Shown here: one piece after another, positions 44,552 to 52,727 of the stretch | How positions within the stretch are numbered: position 1 is the stretch's first letter | Layout of the letters: each line of letters starts with the position of its first letter | NCBI RefSeq assembly: GCF_013401995.1 | Contig: NZ_JACBJI010000001.1 | Location: 618,905-682,904 of the forward strand | Source: Flavobacterium agri | Lineage (GTDB): Bacteria; Bacteroidota; Bacteroidia; Flavobacteriales; Flavobacteriaceae | Direction of reading: 5' to 3' | DNA: 64,000 nucleotides | Position numbers and translations under genes: made by a program | Notes under the pieces: model-generated | What the model saw: the letters and a program-made list of their open reading frames with translations, nothing else | Databases searched by the model: none | What the model was told of the DNA's origin: nothing

Positions 44552-45337
44552 ATGAACCAACCGCTGGCATACGTCCACCCGGGCGCTAAAATAGCAAAGA
44601 ACGTCGTGATCGAACCGTTCACGACCATACATAACAACGTCGTCATAGGCGATGGCACCTGGATAGGATCTAACGTAACCATCATGGAAGGCGCGAGAAT
44701 CGGGAAGAACTGCAATATTTTCCCGGGCGCGGTCATTTCGGCCGTTCCCCAGGATTTGAAGTTCGGAGGCGAAGAATCACTTGCGATCATCGGCGACAAC
44801 TGCACGATCCGCGAATGCGTTACGATCAACCGCGGTACGATCGCTTCGGGCCAGACCACTTTGGGCAACAACTGCCTCGTGATGGCTACGGCACACATCG
44901 CGCACGACTGCCATATAGGCGACAACGCAATCATCGTCAACGGTGTGGCGTTGGCCGGACACGTGACCGTAGGAAATTATGCGATCATCGGAGGTCTTGC
45001 CGCAATCCACCAATTCATCAGCATTGGCGACCATGCGATGATTTCTGGCGGATCGCTTGTGCGCAAAGACGTCCCTCCGTATACGAAGGCCGCGAAAGAA
45101 CCGCTTTCGTATGTCGGAATCAATTCGGTAGGATTGAGAAGAAGAGGCTTCACTTCGGAAAAAATCCGCGAACTGCAGGACATTTACCGCATCCTATACC
45201 AGAAAAATTACAATACTTCCCAGGCTTTGGGCATTATCGAGGCCGAATTCGAGGCGACTCCTGAACGCGATGAAATCATCATGTTCATCAGGAATTCTTC
45301 GCGTGGTATCATGAAAGGATATTCGGGAAGTTATTAA
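44552..45337 (+). CDS. lpxA: LpxA, UDP-GlcNAc O-acyltransferase
   Basis: LpxA carries out the first step of lipid A synthesis. At 261 residues it has the family length: a hexapeptide-repeat beta-helix (about 1-190) with the catalytic His in MATAHIAHDCHIG, the acyl-chain ruler region GGLAAIHQFISIGDHAMISG, and the C-terminal helical part (RRRGFTSEKIRELQDIYRI). It starts 10 bp after lpxC/fabZ, in the same operon. Confidence 0.96.
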   Translation: MNQPLAYVHPGAKIAKNVVIEPFTTIHNNVVIGDGTWIGSNVTIMEGARIGKNCNIFPGAVISAVPQDLKFGGEESLAIIGDNCTIRECVTINRGTIASGQTTLGNNCLVMATAHIAHDCHIGDNAIIVNGVALAGHVTVGNYAIIGGLAAIHQFISIGDHAMISGGSLVRKDVPPYTKAAKEPLSYVGINSVGLRRRGFTSEKIRELQDIYRILYQKNYNTSQALGIIEAEFEATPERDEIIMFIRNSSRGIMKGYSGSY

Positions 45338-45490
45338 TTTTGGAATTTGGAAATTTGGAAATTTGGAAATTTGAAAATGAGGCAATTGTAGTAAACGGCT
45401 AGCCGTATTATAGAATTGAAATTCAGAAGTCATTTTTTCATAAATCCAGTACATTTCCAAATTTTCAAATTCTCAAATTTTCAAATTAGT
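45338..45490. repeat. Inverted array of A/T-rich 9-mers upstream of efp
   Basis: Four to five copies of AATTTGGAA/AATTTGAAA run from 45338 to 45378. The reverse-complement type (TTCCAAATT, TTTTCAAATT) follows at about 45450-45488. Between them is a perfect 12-bp palindrome, ACGGCTAGCCGT (45395-45406). The arms could form a long imperfect hairpin. Confidence 0.85.
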
Positions 45491-45524
45491 TAATACATAA
45501 TTTTATAATTCATAATTCCAGATA

Positions 45525-46091
45525 ATGGCAAGTACAGCTGACATCCGCAACGGATTGTGTATCAAATACAATAACGATATCTACAAAATCATCGAATTCC
45601 TTCACGTAAAACCTGGTAAAGGACCGGCTTTCGTTAGAACGAAACTCAAAAGTCTTACGAACGGAAAAGTGCTTGACAACACGTTTTCGGCTGGCCACAA
45701 AATTGAGGAAGTACGTGTAGAGACGCACGAATTCCAGTTTTTGTATGCAGAAGGCGACAACTACAACTTCATGCACACCGAAACTTACGAGCAGATTTCT
45801 TTGAACAAGGACATCCTCGATGCACCTCAATTGCTCAAGGAAGGTTCTACGGTAAAGGTCATCATCAACGCCGAAACCGAAGCGCCGCTTTCTGTGGACA
45901 TGCCGGCATCTGTAGTCCTTGAAGTCACTTATGCCGAGCCTGGAGTAAAAGGAAACACGGCCACGAACGCTACAAAACCTGCTAAAGTAGAAACAGGAGC
46001 ATCGGTAAACGTGCCGCTTTTCATCAACGAAGGCGACAAGATCAAGATCGATACGGCTTCGGGTGCTTATATGGAACGCGTTAAAGAATAA
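45525..46091 (+). CDS. efp: Elongation factor P
   Basis: EF-P relieves ribosome stalling at polyproline stretches. The 188-residue protein has three beta-barrel domains of standard size. The tip loop reads HVKPGKGPAFVR, with Lys at the position that is modified in many bacteria (E. coli Lys34). No EpmA- or EarP-type modification gene is visible nearby. Both flanks carry inverted arrays of A/T-rich 9-mers. Confidence 0.96.
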   Translation: MASTADIRNGLCIKYNNDIYKIIEFLHVKPGKGPAFVRTKLKSLTNGKVLDNTFSAGHKIEEVRVETHEFQFLYAEGDNYNFMHTETYEQISLNKDILDAPQLLKEGSTVKVIINAETEAPLSVDMPASVVLEVTYAEPGVKGNTATNATKPAKVETGASVNVPLFINEGDKIKIDTASGAYMERVKE

Positions 46092-46179
46092 TTGAATTTG
46101 AAAATGCGGGAATTTGAAAATTTGAAAATGCCATGCGAACCGCTGAGTCATTTCCAAATTTCCAAATTTCCAAATTATC
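46092..46179. repeat. Inverted array of A/T-rich 9-mers downstream of efp
   Basis: AATTTGAAAATG-type units (46094-46130) face TTTCCAAATTTCC-type units (about 46148-46178), separated by a unique centre. The unit sequence is the same as upstream of efp, so efp is bracketed. Confidence 0.85.
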
Positions 46180-46191
46180 TCATTTTGTAAA

Positions 46192-47121
46192 ATGAAATTC
46201 CCCAAAGTCCATTCGCTCAAAGAAATCGCCGACATAATCGGATGCGAGTTCGTAGGTGACGCCAATTTTCCGGTATCGGGAATGAACGAGATCCACGTGG
46301 TAGAGCCAGGTGATATCGTGTTCGTAGACCACCCGAAATATTACGACAAGGCATTGCAATCGGCTGCGACCATCGTACTTATCAACAAGAAAGTCGATTG
46401 TCCGGAAGGCAAAGCGTTGCTGATTTCTGACGATCCGTTCCGCGATTTCAACAAACTGACCAAACATTTCAAACCGTTTACTCCGGCTTCGGTAGCGATT
46501 TCGGAATCGGCCACGATAGGCGAGGGCACGGTCATCCAGCCTAATGTTTTCGTCGGCCACAATGTGACGATCGGGAAAAACTGCGTCATCCATGCCAACG
46601 TCGCGATTTACGACAATGCCGTGATAGGCGACAACGTAACGATCCATTCGGGAACGGTTTTGGGAGCCGACGCTTTCTATTACAAAAAACGTCCTGAAGG
46701 TTTCGACAAACTGCTTTCTGGCGGACGAGTCGTCATTGGAAACGACGTTTGCCTCGGTGCGCTTTGCACGATCGACAAAGGCGTTACGGGTGACACGACC
46801 ATCGGCGACGGCACAAAAATCGACAACCAGGTACACGTGGGGCACGATACCGTAATCGGTAAAAAATGCCTTATCGCTGCACAAACCGGGATCGCGGGCT
46901 GCGTCGTCATCGAGGACGAAGTCACGATTTGGGGCCAGGTCGGTATCAGAAGCGGCATTACTATCGAATCCAAAGTCGAGATTTTCGCCCAAAGCGGTAT
47001 CAGTAAAACGCTTGAAGGCGGAAAACAATATTACGGAAGCCCAGCCGTCGAAGCGCGTGAAGCCATGAAACAAATGGCCGGCTTGCGTTTCTTGCCTGAA
47101 ATCATACAAAAGCTGAAATAA
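46192..47121 (+). CDS. LpxD-like acyltransferase (copy 2)
   Basis: The 309-residue protein has an N-terminal domain like that of LpxD (FPKVHSLKEIADIIGC, DIVFVDHPKYYDKAL) and a hexapeptide beta-helix (about 100-285) with a His in HVGHDTVIGKKCLIA where LpxD has its catalytic residue. It lacks the C-terminal extension of copy 1 and differs in the loop around YYKKRPEGFDKLLSGG. It could be a second LpxD with different acyl preference or act on another nucleotide sugar. The next gene starts directly after its stop. Confidence 0.88.
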   Translation: MKFPKVHSLKEIADIIGCEFVGDANFPVSGMNEIHVVEPGDIVFVDHPKYYDKALQSAATIVLINKKVDCPEGKALLISDDPFRDFNKLTKHFKPFTPASVAISESATIGEGTVIQPNVFVGHNVTIGKNCVIHANVAIYDNAVIGDNVTIHSGTVLGADAFYYKKRPEGFDKLLSGGRVVIGNDVCLGALCTIDKGVTGDTTIGDGTKIDNQVHVGHDTVIGKKCLIAAQTGIAGCVVIEDEVTIWGQVGIRSGITIESKVEIFAQSGISKTLEGGKQYYGSPAVEAREAMKQMAGLRFLPEIIQKLK

Positions 47122-47484
47122 ATGGGACCGAAGAAATTTGTCCAACAATTCTACAAATCGGATGCGCTGATCGACCCTGAGGTCATGTCGGCCTACATCC
47201 ATCCCGACATCGAGATCGAATGGCAAAGCAGCAAAGGGCTTATCGTGCTCGATCGCGAAAAGCTGCTGGCACTGACCACCGAATTGGGCCGAGCTTACAT
47301 ACGATCGAAAGCCCGGATCTCGCATTTGTTGCAGGAAGGGAACTCCATCACCGTGCGCTATTCGCATTACATCAAGACGATCGAGAATCCTCGTGAGGAG
47401 ATGCTGCTCGCGCATTTCATGGTGATTTGGGAATTGAAGGACGACAAATTGTACCGAGGTTACCAAATCAGCCAGCTGTCTTAA
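47122..47484 (+). CDS. NTF2-like (SnoaL-type) small protein
   Basis: The 120-residue protein has the cone-shaped NTF2-fold pattern: FVQQFYKSDALIDPEVMSAYIHPDIEIEW at the start, then strands ending in HFMVIWELKDDKLYRGYQIS. Its ATG follows the preceding stop without a gap. No catalytic residues can be named. The constant pairing with the second LpxD in relatives is my recollection and would be worth checking. Confidence 0.82.
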   Translation: MGPKKFVQQFYKSDALIDPEVMSAYIHPDIEIEWQSSKGLIVLDREKLLALTTELGRAYIRSKARISHLLQEGNSITVRYSHYIKTIENPREEMLLAHFMVIWELKDDKLYRGYQISQLS

Positions 47485-47524
47485 AAATGCATTTTAAAAT
47501 CGCGAAAGTTCGAACGTAAAGCCG

Positions 47525-47532
47525 TACTTTTG
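47525..47532 (+). promoter_or_regulatory. -7 box for sucD
   Basis: TACTTTTG matches TAnnTTTG. An in-frame ATG at 47530 lies within it, so the ATG at 47566, 33 bp downstream, is the real start. Confidence 0.55.
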
Positions 47533-47565
47533 CAACCGAAAATTAAACCTAATAACAGAACTGCA

Positions 47566-48438
47566 ATGAGCGTTTTAGTCAATAAGAATTCCAAAATAAT
47601 CGTACAAGGATTTACAGGCAGCGAAGGAACTTTCCACGCTTCCCAAATGATTGAATACGGAACCAACGTGGTAGGTGGCGTCACTCCGGGAAAAGGAGGA
47701 ACTACGCATCTTGACCGTCCGGTTTTCAATACCGTGAAGGATGCCGTCGACAAGGCCGGAGCCGACACGACGATCATTTTCGTTCCGCCTGCATTCGCCG
47801 CAGATGCCATCATGGAAGCTGCCGATGCCGGAATCAAAGTCATCATTACCATTACAGAAGGAATTCCTGTTGCCGACATGGTTCGCGCTTACGACTATAT
47901 CAAAGGAAAAGAGTGCCGCCTGATCGGACCGAACTGTCCGGGCGTCATTACGCCTGAAGAAGCGAAAGTGGGTATCATGCCAGGTTTCGTATTCAAAAAA
48001 GGAAAAGTAGGAATCGTTTCTAAATCGGGAACGCTTACTTACGAAGCTGCCGACCAAGTAGTGAAACAAGGTTTGGGAATCACGACAGCGATCGGAATCG
48101 GAGGTGACCCGATCATCGGAACCACGACGAAAGAAGCCGTAGAATTGTTGATGAACGATCCTGAAACCGAAGCCATCATCATGATCGGTGAAATCGGTGG
48201 ACAATTGGAGGCCGATGCCGCAAAATGGATCAAGGCCGACGGAAACCGCAAACCTGTAATCGGGTTCATCGCAGGAGAATCTGCTCCAAAAGGCCGCACG
48301 ATGGGTCACGCAGGAGCAATTGTCGGTGGTGCTGACGATACGGCCCAGGCCAAAAAACGCATCATGCGCGAAAACGGTATCCATGTGGTGGATTCACCGG
48401 CCGAAATCGGAAAGAAAGTGAAAGAAGTTTTGGGATAA
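47566..48438 (+). CDS. sucD: Succinyl-CoA ligase, alpha subunit
   Basis: SucD with SucC interconverts succinyl-CoA and succinate with substrate-level nucleotide phosphorylation in the TCA cycle. The 290-residue protein has the CoA-binding domain ([15 protein letters not shown]), [10 protein letters not shown] and the phospho-His loop [12 protein letters not shown] (His248). sucC is not adjacent. Followed by a clear terminator. Confidence 0.96.
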   Translation: MSVLVNKNSKIIVQGFTGSEGTFHASQMIEYGTNVVGGVTPGKGGTTHLDRPVFNTVKDAVDKAGADTTIIFVPPAFAADAIMEAADAGIKVIITITEGIPVADMVRAYDYIKGKECRLIGPNCPGVITPEEAKVGIMPGFVFKKGKVGIVSKSGTLTYEAADQVVKQGLGITTAIGIGGDPIIGTTTKEAVELLMNDPETEAIIMIGEIGGQLEADAAKWIKADGNRKPVIGFIAGESAPKGRTMGHAGAIVGGADDTAQAKKRIMRENGIHVVDSPAEIGKKVKEVLG

Positions 48439-48460
48439 TTCTCAAATCTCATATAAAAAG

Positions 48461-48486
48461 AAGCCTTGCTATTGCAGGGCTTTTTT
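48461..48486 (+). terminator. Terminator of sucD
   Basis: AAGCCTTGC (48461-48469) pairs with GCAGGGCTT (48474-48482) with one T-G pair and a 4-nt loop, followed by T residues. Confidence 0.85.
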
Positions 48487-48554
48487 ATTTGTAAGAAATT
48501 ACACACGCAACCCATTTCGGTTTCTACCATCTGAACAATACTAAACCACAACTA

Positions 48555-50939
48555 ATGAAAAACAACTACCTACTGCTCTTGCTGCTTTTTGCAGTCGGGG
48601 TCAAAGCCCAGATCATTTCAATTCCAGACGCTCAGTTCAAGGCCAAACTATTGTCGGGCGAATGCACTTTTGACAGCTCCGATAATCCTTTCCAGATTGA
48701 CGCGAACGGCAACAACGAGATCGAACAAAGTGAAGCGTTGACTGTTTCCAGGATCAGCATCTACAATGCCATTCCCAAAATCCAAAGTTTTGCGGGAGTA
48801 GAGTATTTCACCAACCTCACGGAGTTCCGCACGTCAGAACAGAACGTTTCGACTTTAGACGTAAGCGCACTCTCGAGCTTGACTTTACTCGAAATCTACA
48901 ACTCTCATTTGACTAGCGTAAACGTTTCGGGACTTTCAAATCTTGAGTACATCAATGTTTCGGGCAATGAAATTGGCACATTAGACTTGAATGGCCTTAC
49001 CTCGCTAGAGAATCTACAGGTGTACAACAACAACCTGACGACGCTTGACGTACACAGTTTGTCGGCTCTTAAGTATTTTGAAGGCGCTTCGAACGACATT
49101 CATTCAATCGATTTTTCGAATCTTTCCAACCTGATCACTTTAAGGATGGACGACAACAACCTGCAAAACCTCAATCTTTCTGGTTGTACTTCGCTCGAGC
49201 AATTGCTGTGTCCGTCGAACGATATCGCGACTATCGACGTTTCAGGATTGCCGAGCCTTCGCATCATCTGGATGGCGTACAATCTTTTGACGACCATAGA
49301 CGTAAGCCAAAATCCTTTGCTTTGGAATTTGGACGTGCAGCACAACAACATCGGAACGATCGATGTTTCCCAAAACACCATGTTGGAACATTTGGTTTGC
49401 AACGACAACGCCTTGGTAAGCATTTTCGCCAAAAACGGCACGGACGAAACGAGTTTTCAGTTTTTTGATAATCCCAACCTGCAATATATATGTGCAGACG
49501 AGTCTCAAGTGGCGGCCATAGGAACGCTCGCTTCAAATCTTTTTTACGATACCGTGGTGAATTCGTATTGCACGTTTGTTCCCGGCGGAGAATTTTACAC
49601 CGTGAACGGTACGGCTCGTTTCAATCCTTCGACAGAAGCTTGCGATACAGGAAATGCAGAAATCCCTTTTTTCAAGTTAGGCCTTTCGGCTACAAACGTA
49701 TCCGGACAATTGACGGCTGATCTAAACGGCAGTTATACGATGCCTTTACAGGCTGGCATTCATACGTTGTTTCCGATGCTTGAAAACCCAAATTATTTTA
49801 ATGTTTCACCGTCTTCTGTCACGGTCGATTTCCCGACCCAGTCGAGTCCGTTTGCGCAGGATTTCTGTGTGTCGGCCAACGGTTCGCATCCAGATCTTGA
49901 AGTGGTCGTTTTTGCTTTGCAGACGTTCCGTCCGGGATTCGAGAACCAACTGAAAATCGTTTACAAGAACAAAGGCACGGAAGCCCAATCGGGTTCGGTG
50001 ACATTTGCGTTCGATTCTACACTAAGCCAAATCGTTACAGTGACTCCAACCGAAACCAGTCAAACGGCTTCGATCTGGTCGTGGAATTTCTCGGATCTTC
50101 AGCCTTTCGAAACGCGCGAAATCAACCTTATCCTGTTGCTCAATACGCCAACCGATACGCCATCTTTGAATTCGGGCGACATCCTTCACTTTACGGCTTC
50201 GGTTACAGGAAATCCGTCCGATGAAACGCCTCTTGACAATACGGCACAAATCAATCCGGTGGTGGTGAATTCGTTGGATCCGAACGACAAGATCTGTCTT
50301 GAAGGCAACGTTGTCGGAAGCGATAAAATCGGGGAATACGTGCATTACATGATCCGATTCGAGAATACAGGAACGGCTCCAGCCCAAAACGTGGTGATTT
50401 CAGACACCATCGACCCGACGCGTTTTGACATGAACTCATTGGTGACGCTTAGTGCAAGTCATGACTTTTTTACACGCTTCGTAGGCATGCGCACAGATTT
50501 CGTTTTCGAGAACATCAACCTTGCGTTCGAGGATGGGCTTAACGACGGATATATCGTATTTAAGGTCAAGACGCTTCCTACATTGTCACCCGGGAATTTC
50601 CTGATAAATTCGGCCGGTATTTTCTTTGATTACAATGTTCCGATCCCAACCGGTTCGGCCATAACGTTCATCCAGGCATTGTCTGACCCGGATTTCGAGT
50701 TCAACGATTATTTCAGTTTGTATCCGAATCCGGCAAGCGATACCATTTCCATCCACGCAAAAGACGCGTCCATCATCGAATCGTTGGATGTGTACGATAT
50801 CATGGGCAGGCAGGTTCTTTCTATAGCAGACCCGCGATCCTTAAATGCGATCGATGTGTCTAAATTAAAAACCGGGACCTATTTCGTCAGGATAACTTCC
50901 GATAAAGGAAAGGCAAACGCAAAATTTATCAAGAAATAA
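48555..50939 (+). CDS. T9SS-exported leucine-rich-repeat surface protein
   Basis: The 794-residue protein has a signal peptide (MKNNYLLLLLLFAVGVKAQ) and an N-terminal segment with Asp/Asn-rich INANGNNEIEQSEA-like sequence (here DANGNNEIEQSEAL). About nine leucine-rich repeats follow (70-310; units such as LTTLDVHSLSALKYF). Next is a beta-rich region including a DUF11-like part (about 550-700, YMIRFENTGTAPAQNVVISD). The C-terminus is a type A sorting domain (LYPNPASDTISI to GKANAKFIKK). It should be surface-exposed or released by T9SS; LRRs suggest binding to proteins or glycans. It is monocistronic. Confidence 0.93.
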   Translation: MKNNYLLLLLLFAVGVKAQIISIPDAQFKAKLLSGECTFDSSDNPFQIDANGNNEIEQSEALTVSRISIYNAIPKIQSFAGVEYFTNLTEFRTSEQNVSTLDVSALSSLTLLEIYNSHLTSVNVSGLSNLEYINVSGNEIGTLDLNGLTSLENLQVYNNNLTTLDVHSLSALKYFEGASNDIHSIDFSNLSNLITLRMDDNNLQNLNLSGCTSLEQLLCPSNDIATIDVSGLPSLRIIWMAYNLLTTIDVSQNPLLWNLDVQHNNIGTIDVSQNTMLEHLVCNDNALVSIFAKNGTDETSFQFFDNPNLQYICADESQVAAIGTLASNLFYDTVVNSYCTFVPGGEFYTVNGTARFNPSTEACDTGNAEIPFFKLGLSATNVSGQLTADLNGSYTMPLQAGIHTLFPMLENPNYFNVSPSSVTVDFPTQSSPFAQDFCVSANGSHPDLEVVVFALQTFRPGFENQLKIVYKNKGTEAQSGSVTFAFDSTLSQIVTVTPTETSQTASIWSWNFSDLQPFETREINLILLLNTPTDTPSLNSGDILHFTASVTGNPSDETPLDNTAQINPVVVNSLDPNDKICLEGNVVGSDKIGEYVHYMIRFENTGTAPAQNVVISDTIDPTRFDMNSLVTLSASHDFFTRFVGMRTDFVFENINLAFEDGLNDGYIVFKVKTLPTLSPGNFLINSAGIFFDYNVPIPTGSAITFIQALSDPDFEFNDYFSLYPNPASDTISIHAKDASIIESLDVYDIMGRQVLSIADPRSLNAIDVSKLKTGTYFVRITSDKGKANAKFIKK

Positions 50940-50941
50940 AG

Positions 50942-50970
50942 AAAAGGCTTCCCCAATCGGAGGCCTTTTT
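50942..50970. terminator. Bidirectional terminator between convergent genes
   Basis: AAAAGGC and TCC (50942-50952) pair with GGA and GCCTTTT (50959-50969) with one bulge or mismatch. A run on the left and T run on the right allow use in both directions. Confidence 0.75.
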
Positions 50971-51695
50971 CAATCGTTGAAATATTCGCTGTTCCAAATG
51001 CTGCAGTTGAATTTCTTTCCCAGCATGAAGAAACTGTACATCGTCACTGCAAAAACAGATTTGAACGCGAACAGGAAAATGATCGTTCCGGCCATCGGTA
51101 CGCTTTTGCTCAGATTGGTTTCGGGCGTAACCCAGGTCACCAAAAAACTGATTGCGATTGTCAGCAACGTGAATGTAATCAGGTTGCGGAACGGCCAAAC
51201 CCAGATTTTACGCCACGAATCCAAATCGTTTCCCCATTTGTGCACGAGGTAATAATAGCCGTTTCCGATGGGCGCGAACAAAAGCGGGTCGTTGAAATTC
51301 TTCAATTGGAAGGTTTTGGTAGGCGCGACGATACGGAATCCGCCCAAATTCGTGGCATGGTCATTTTCGAGCATGCTGATTTGGGTTATGGCTTCTTCTG
51401 GAATACCGCCTTTGAAATACTTCGATTCAAGAAAACGCAGCCTGTAATCGATACAAATTTTACGGATTTGGTCCAAATGAAAAATCCTGCCCGTTTCGAG
51501 TAAATCAAATTCGAGATGGTTTTCGGATACGCCGTCGCCCGATTCGATCGCTTTGAGAATTTCGGCACGACGCACCGCATTTTCGTTCAAAATTTCGGAA
51601 ACCCGCTCAAGAATCTGGTTTTCAGCAAGCTGCTTATTCCTGATTTCGAGAAGTTCCGTGTGCAGGTTAATGGTTTTGCGCAATAGGTTCATCAC
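50970..51695 (-). CDS. Hypothetical membrane protein with N-terminal coiled coil
   Basis: The 241-residue protein has a long helical N-terminal part (LHTELLEIRNKQLAENQ, to about 60), a soluble middle region (IRKICIDYRLRFLESKYFKGG, RIVAPTKTFQLKNFNDP) and two C-terminal membrane helices (about 170-187 and 198-220), so the bulk is likely cytosolic. I recognise no family. Its stop lies within the shared terminator with the LRR gene. A TACCTTTA box on the minus strand (51720-51713) is 18 bp before the start. Confidence 0.78.
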   Translation of the reverse strand: MMNLLRKTINLHTELLEIRNKQLAENQILERVSEILNENAVRRAEILKAIESGDGVSENHLEFDLLETGRIFHLDQIRKICIDYRLRFLESKYFKGGIPEEAITQISMLENDHATNLGGFRIVAPTKTFQLKNFNDPLLFAPIGNGYYYLVHKWGNDLDSWRKIWVWPFRNLITFTLLTIAISFLVTWVTPETNLSKSVPMAGTIIFLFAFKSVFAVTMYSFFMLGKKFNCSIWNSEYFND

Positions 51696-51810
51696 AAATC
51701 GAATCTGTCGCTTAAAGGTAGTCAGGATTTGGTTAAAGCATCACCGAACTATTGTTAAAAAACCTTGTGAAACTTTGGGAATGCGCACTTTTTAAGCCTG
51801 CAATAATTCC

Positions 51811-51818
51811 TATATTTG
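51811..51818 (+). promoter_or_regulatory. -7 box for fabG
   Basis: TATATTTG matches TAnnTTTG, 28 bp before the ATG at 51847. Confidence 0.5.
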
Positions 51819-51846
51819 AAGGACAAATCAACTTTACATTCAAAAC

Positions 51847-52593
51847 ATGAAGTTACTAGAAGGAAAAACGGCCATCATTACAGGTGCGAGCCGCGGAATC
51901 GGAAAAGGCATCGCCGAGGCGTTCGCCAAACACGGCGCCAACGTAGCGTTCACATACAGTTCTTCGGTAGAATCGGCTAAGGCTCTCGAAGACGAATTGA
52001 ATTCGATGGGCGTGCGCGCGAAAGGTTACCAATCTGATGCAGCCGATTTCAACCAGGCACAGGAATTCGTAGATACGGTTTTGGCCGAATTCGGTACCGT
52101 AGACATCCTGATCAACAATGCCGGAATCACCAAAGACAACCTGTTGATGCGTATGCCGGAAGAAGATTTCGACAAAGTCATAGACGTGAACCTGAAATCG
52201 GTTTTCAACATGACCAAAGCCGTACAGAAAACGATGCTTAAGAACCGCGCGGGCTCGATCATCAACATGAGTTCGGTTGTCGGTGTGAAAGGAAATGCCG
52301 GACAAGCGAATTATGCGGCTTCGAAAGCGGGAGCCATCGGATTCACGAAATCGGTCGCTTTGGAATTGGGTTCGCGTAATATCCGTTGCAACGCGATCGC
52401 ACCGGGCTTTATCGAAACCGAAATGACGGGCAAACTCAACGAAGAAGTCGTGCAAGGCTGGAGAGACAGCATTCCTTTGAAAAGAGGCGGAACTCCCGAA
52501 GATGTAGCAAATGCTTGTCTATTCCTCGCTTCAGATTTGAGCGCTTACGTGACGGGCCAAGTGCTCAACGTAGACGGCGGAATGCTTACCTAA
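51847..52593 (+). CDS. fabG: 3-oxoacyl-ACP reductase FabG
   Basis: FabG reduces 3-oxoacyl-ACP with NADPH in fatty acid elongation. The 248-residue short-chain dehydrogenase has the cofactor motif TGASRGIGKGIA, the structural NNAG, and the catalytic set Ser143, Tyr156 and Lys160 (NMSSVVG, YAASKAG). RCNAIAPGFIETEMT and the C-terminal VLNVDGGM are typical of true FabG. It is a single-gene unit with its own -7 box and terminator. Confidence 0.95.
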   Translation: MKLLEGKTAIITGASRGIGKGIAEAFAKHGANVAFTYSSSVESAKALEDELNSMGVRAKGYQSDAADFNQAQEFVDTVLAEFGTVDILINNAGITKDNLLMRMPEEDFDKVIDVNLKSVFNMTKAVQKTMLKNRAGSIINMSSVVGVKGNAGQANYAASKAGAIGFTKSVALELGSRNIRCNAIAPGFIETEMTGKLNEEVVQGWRDSIPLKRGGTPEDVANACLFLASDLSAYVTGQVLNVDGGMLT

Positions 52594-52611
52594 AAGACAT
52601 AAAAATTGACT

Positions 52612-52638
52612 AAAGCTGCCCACGAGGCGGCTTTTTTT
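52612..52638 (+). terminator. Terminator of fabG
   Basis: AAAGCTGCC (52612-52620) pairs with GGCGGCTTT (52626-52634) with one T-G pair and a 5-nt loop, followed by a T run. Confidence 0.85.
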
Positions 52639-52727
52639 GTTTCATAAAAATGTGATAATGGCCCGCAAAGGCTTGTAAATCCTATGTTTTAATTAGTATC
52701 TTAGTTTTTTTATATCCACTTTCGAAT

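Noticed and set aside
46180..47466. A 428-codon minus-strand frame across the second LpxD gene and the NTF2-like gene
   Set aside because: It spans two real genes on the other strand, and its translation is biased and motif-free.
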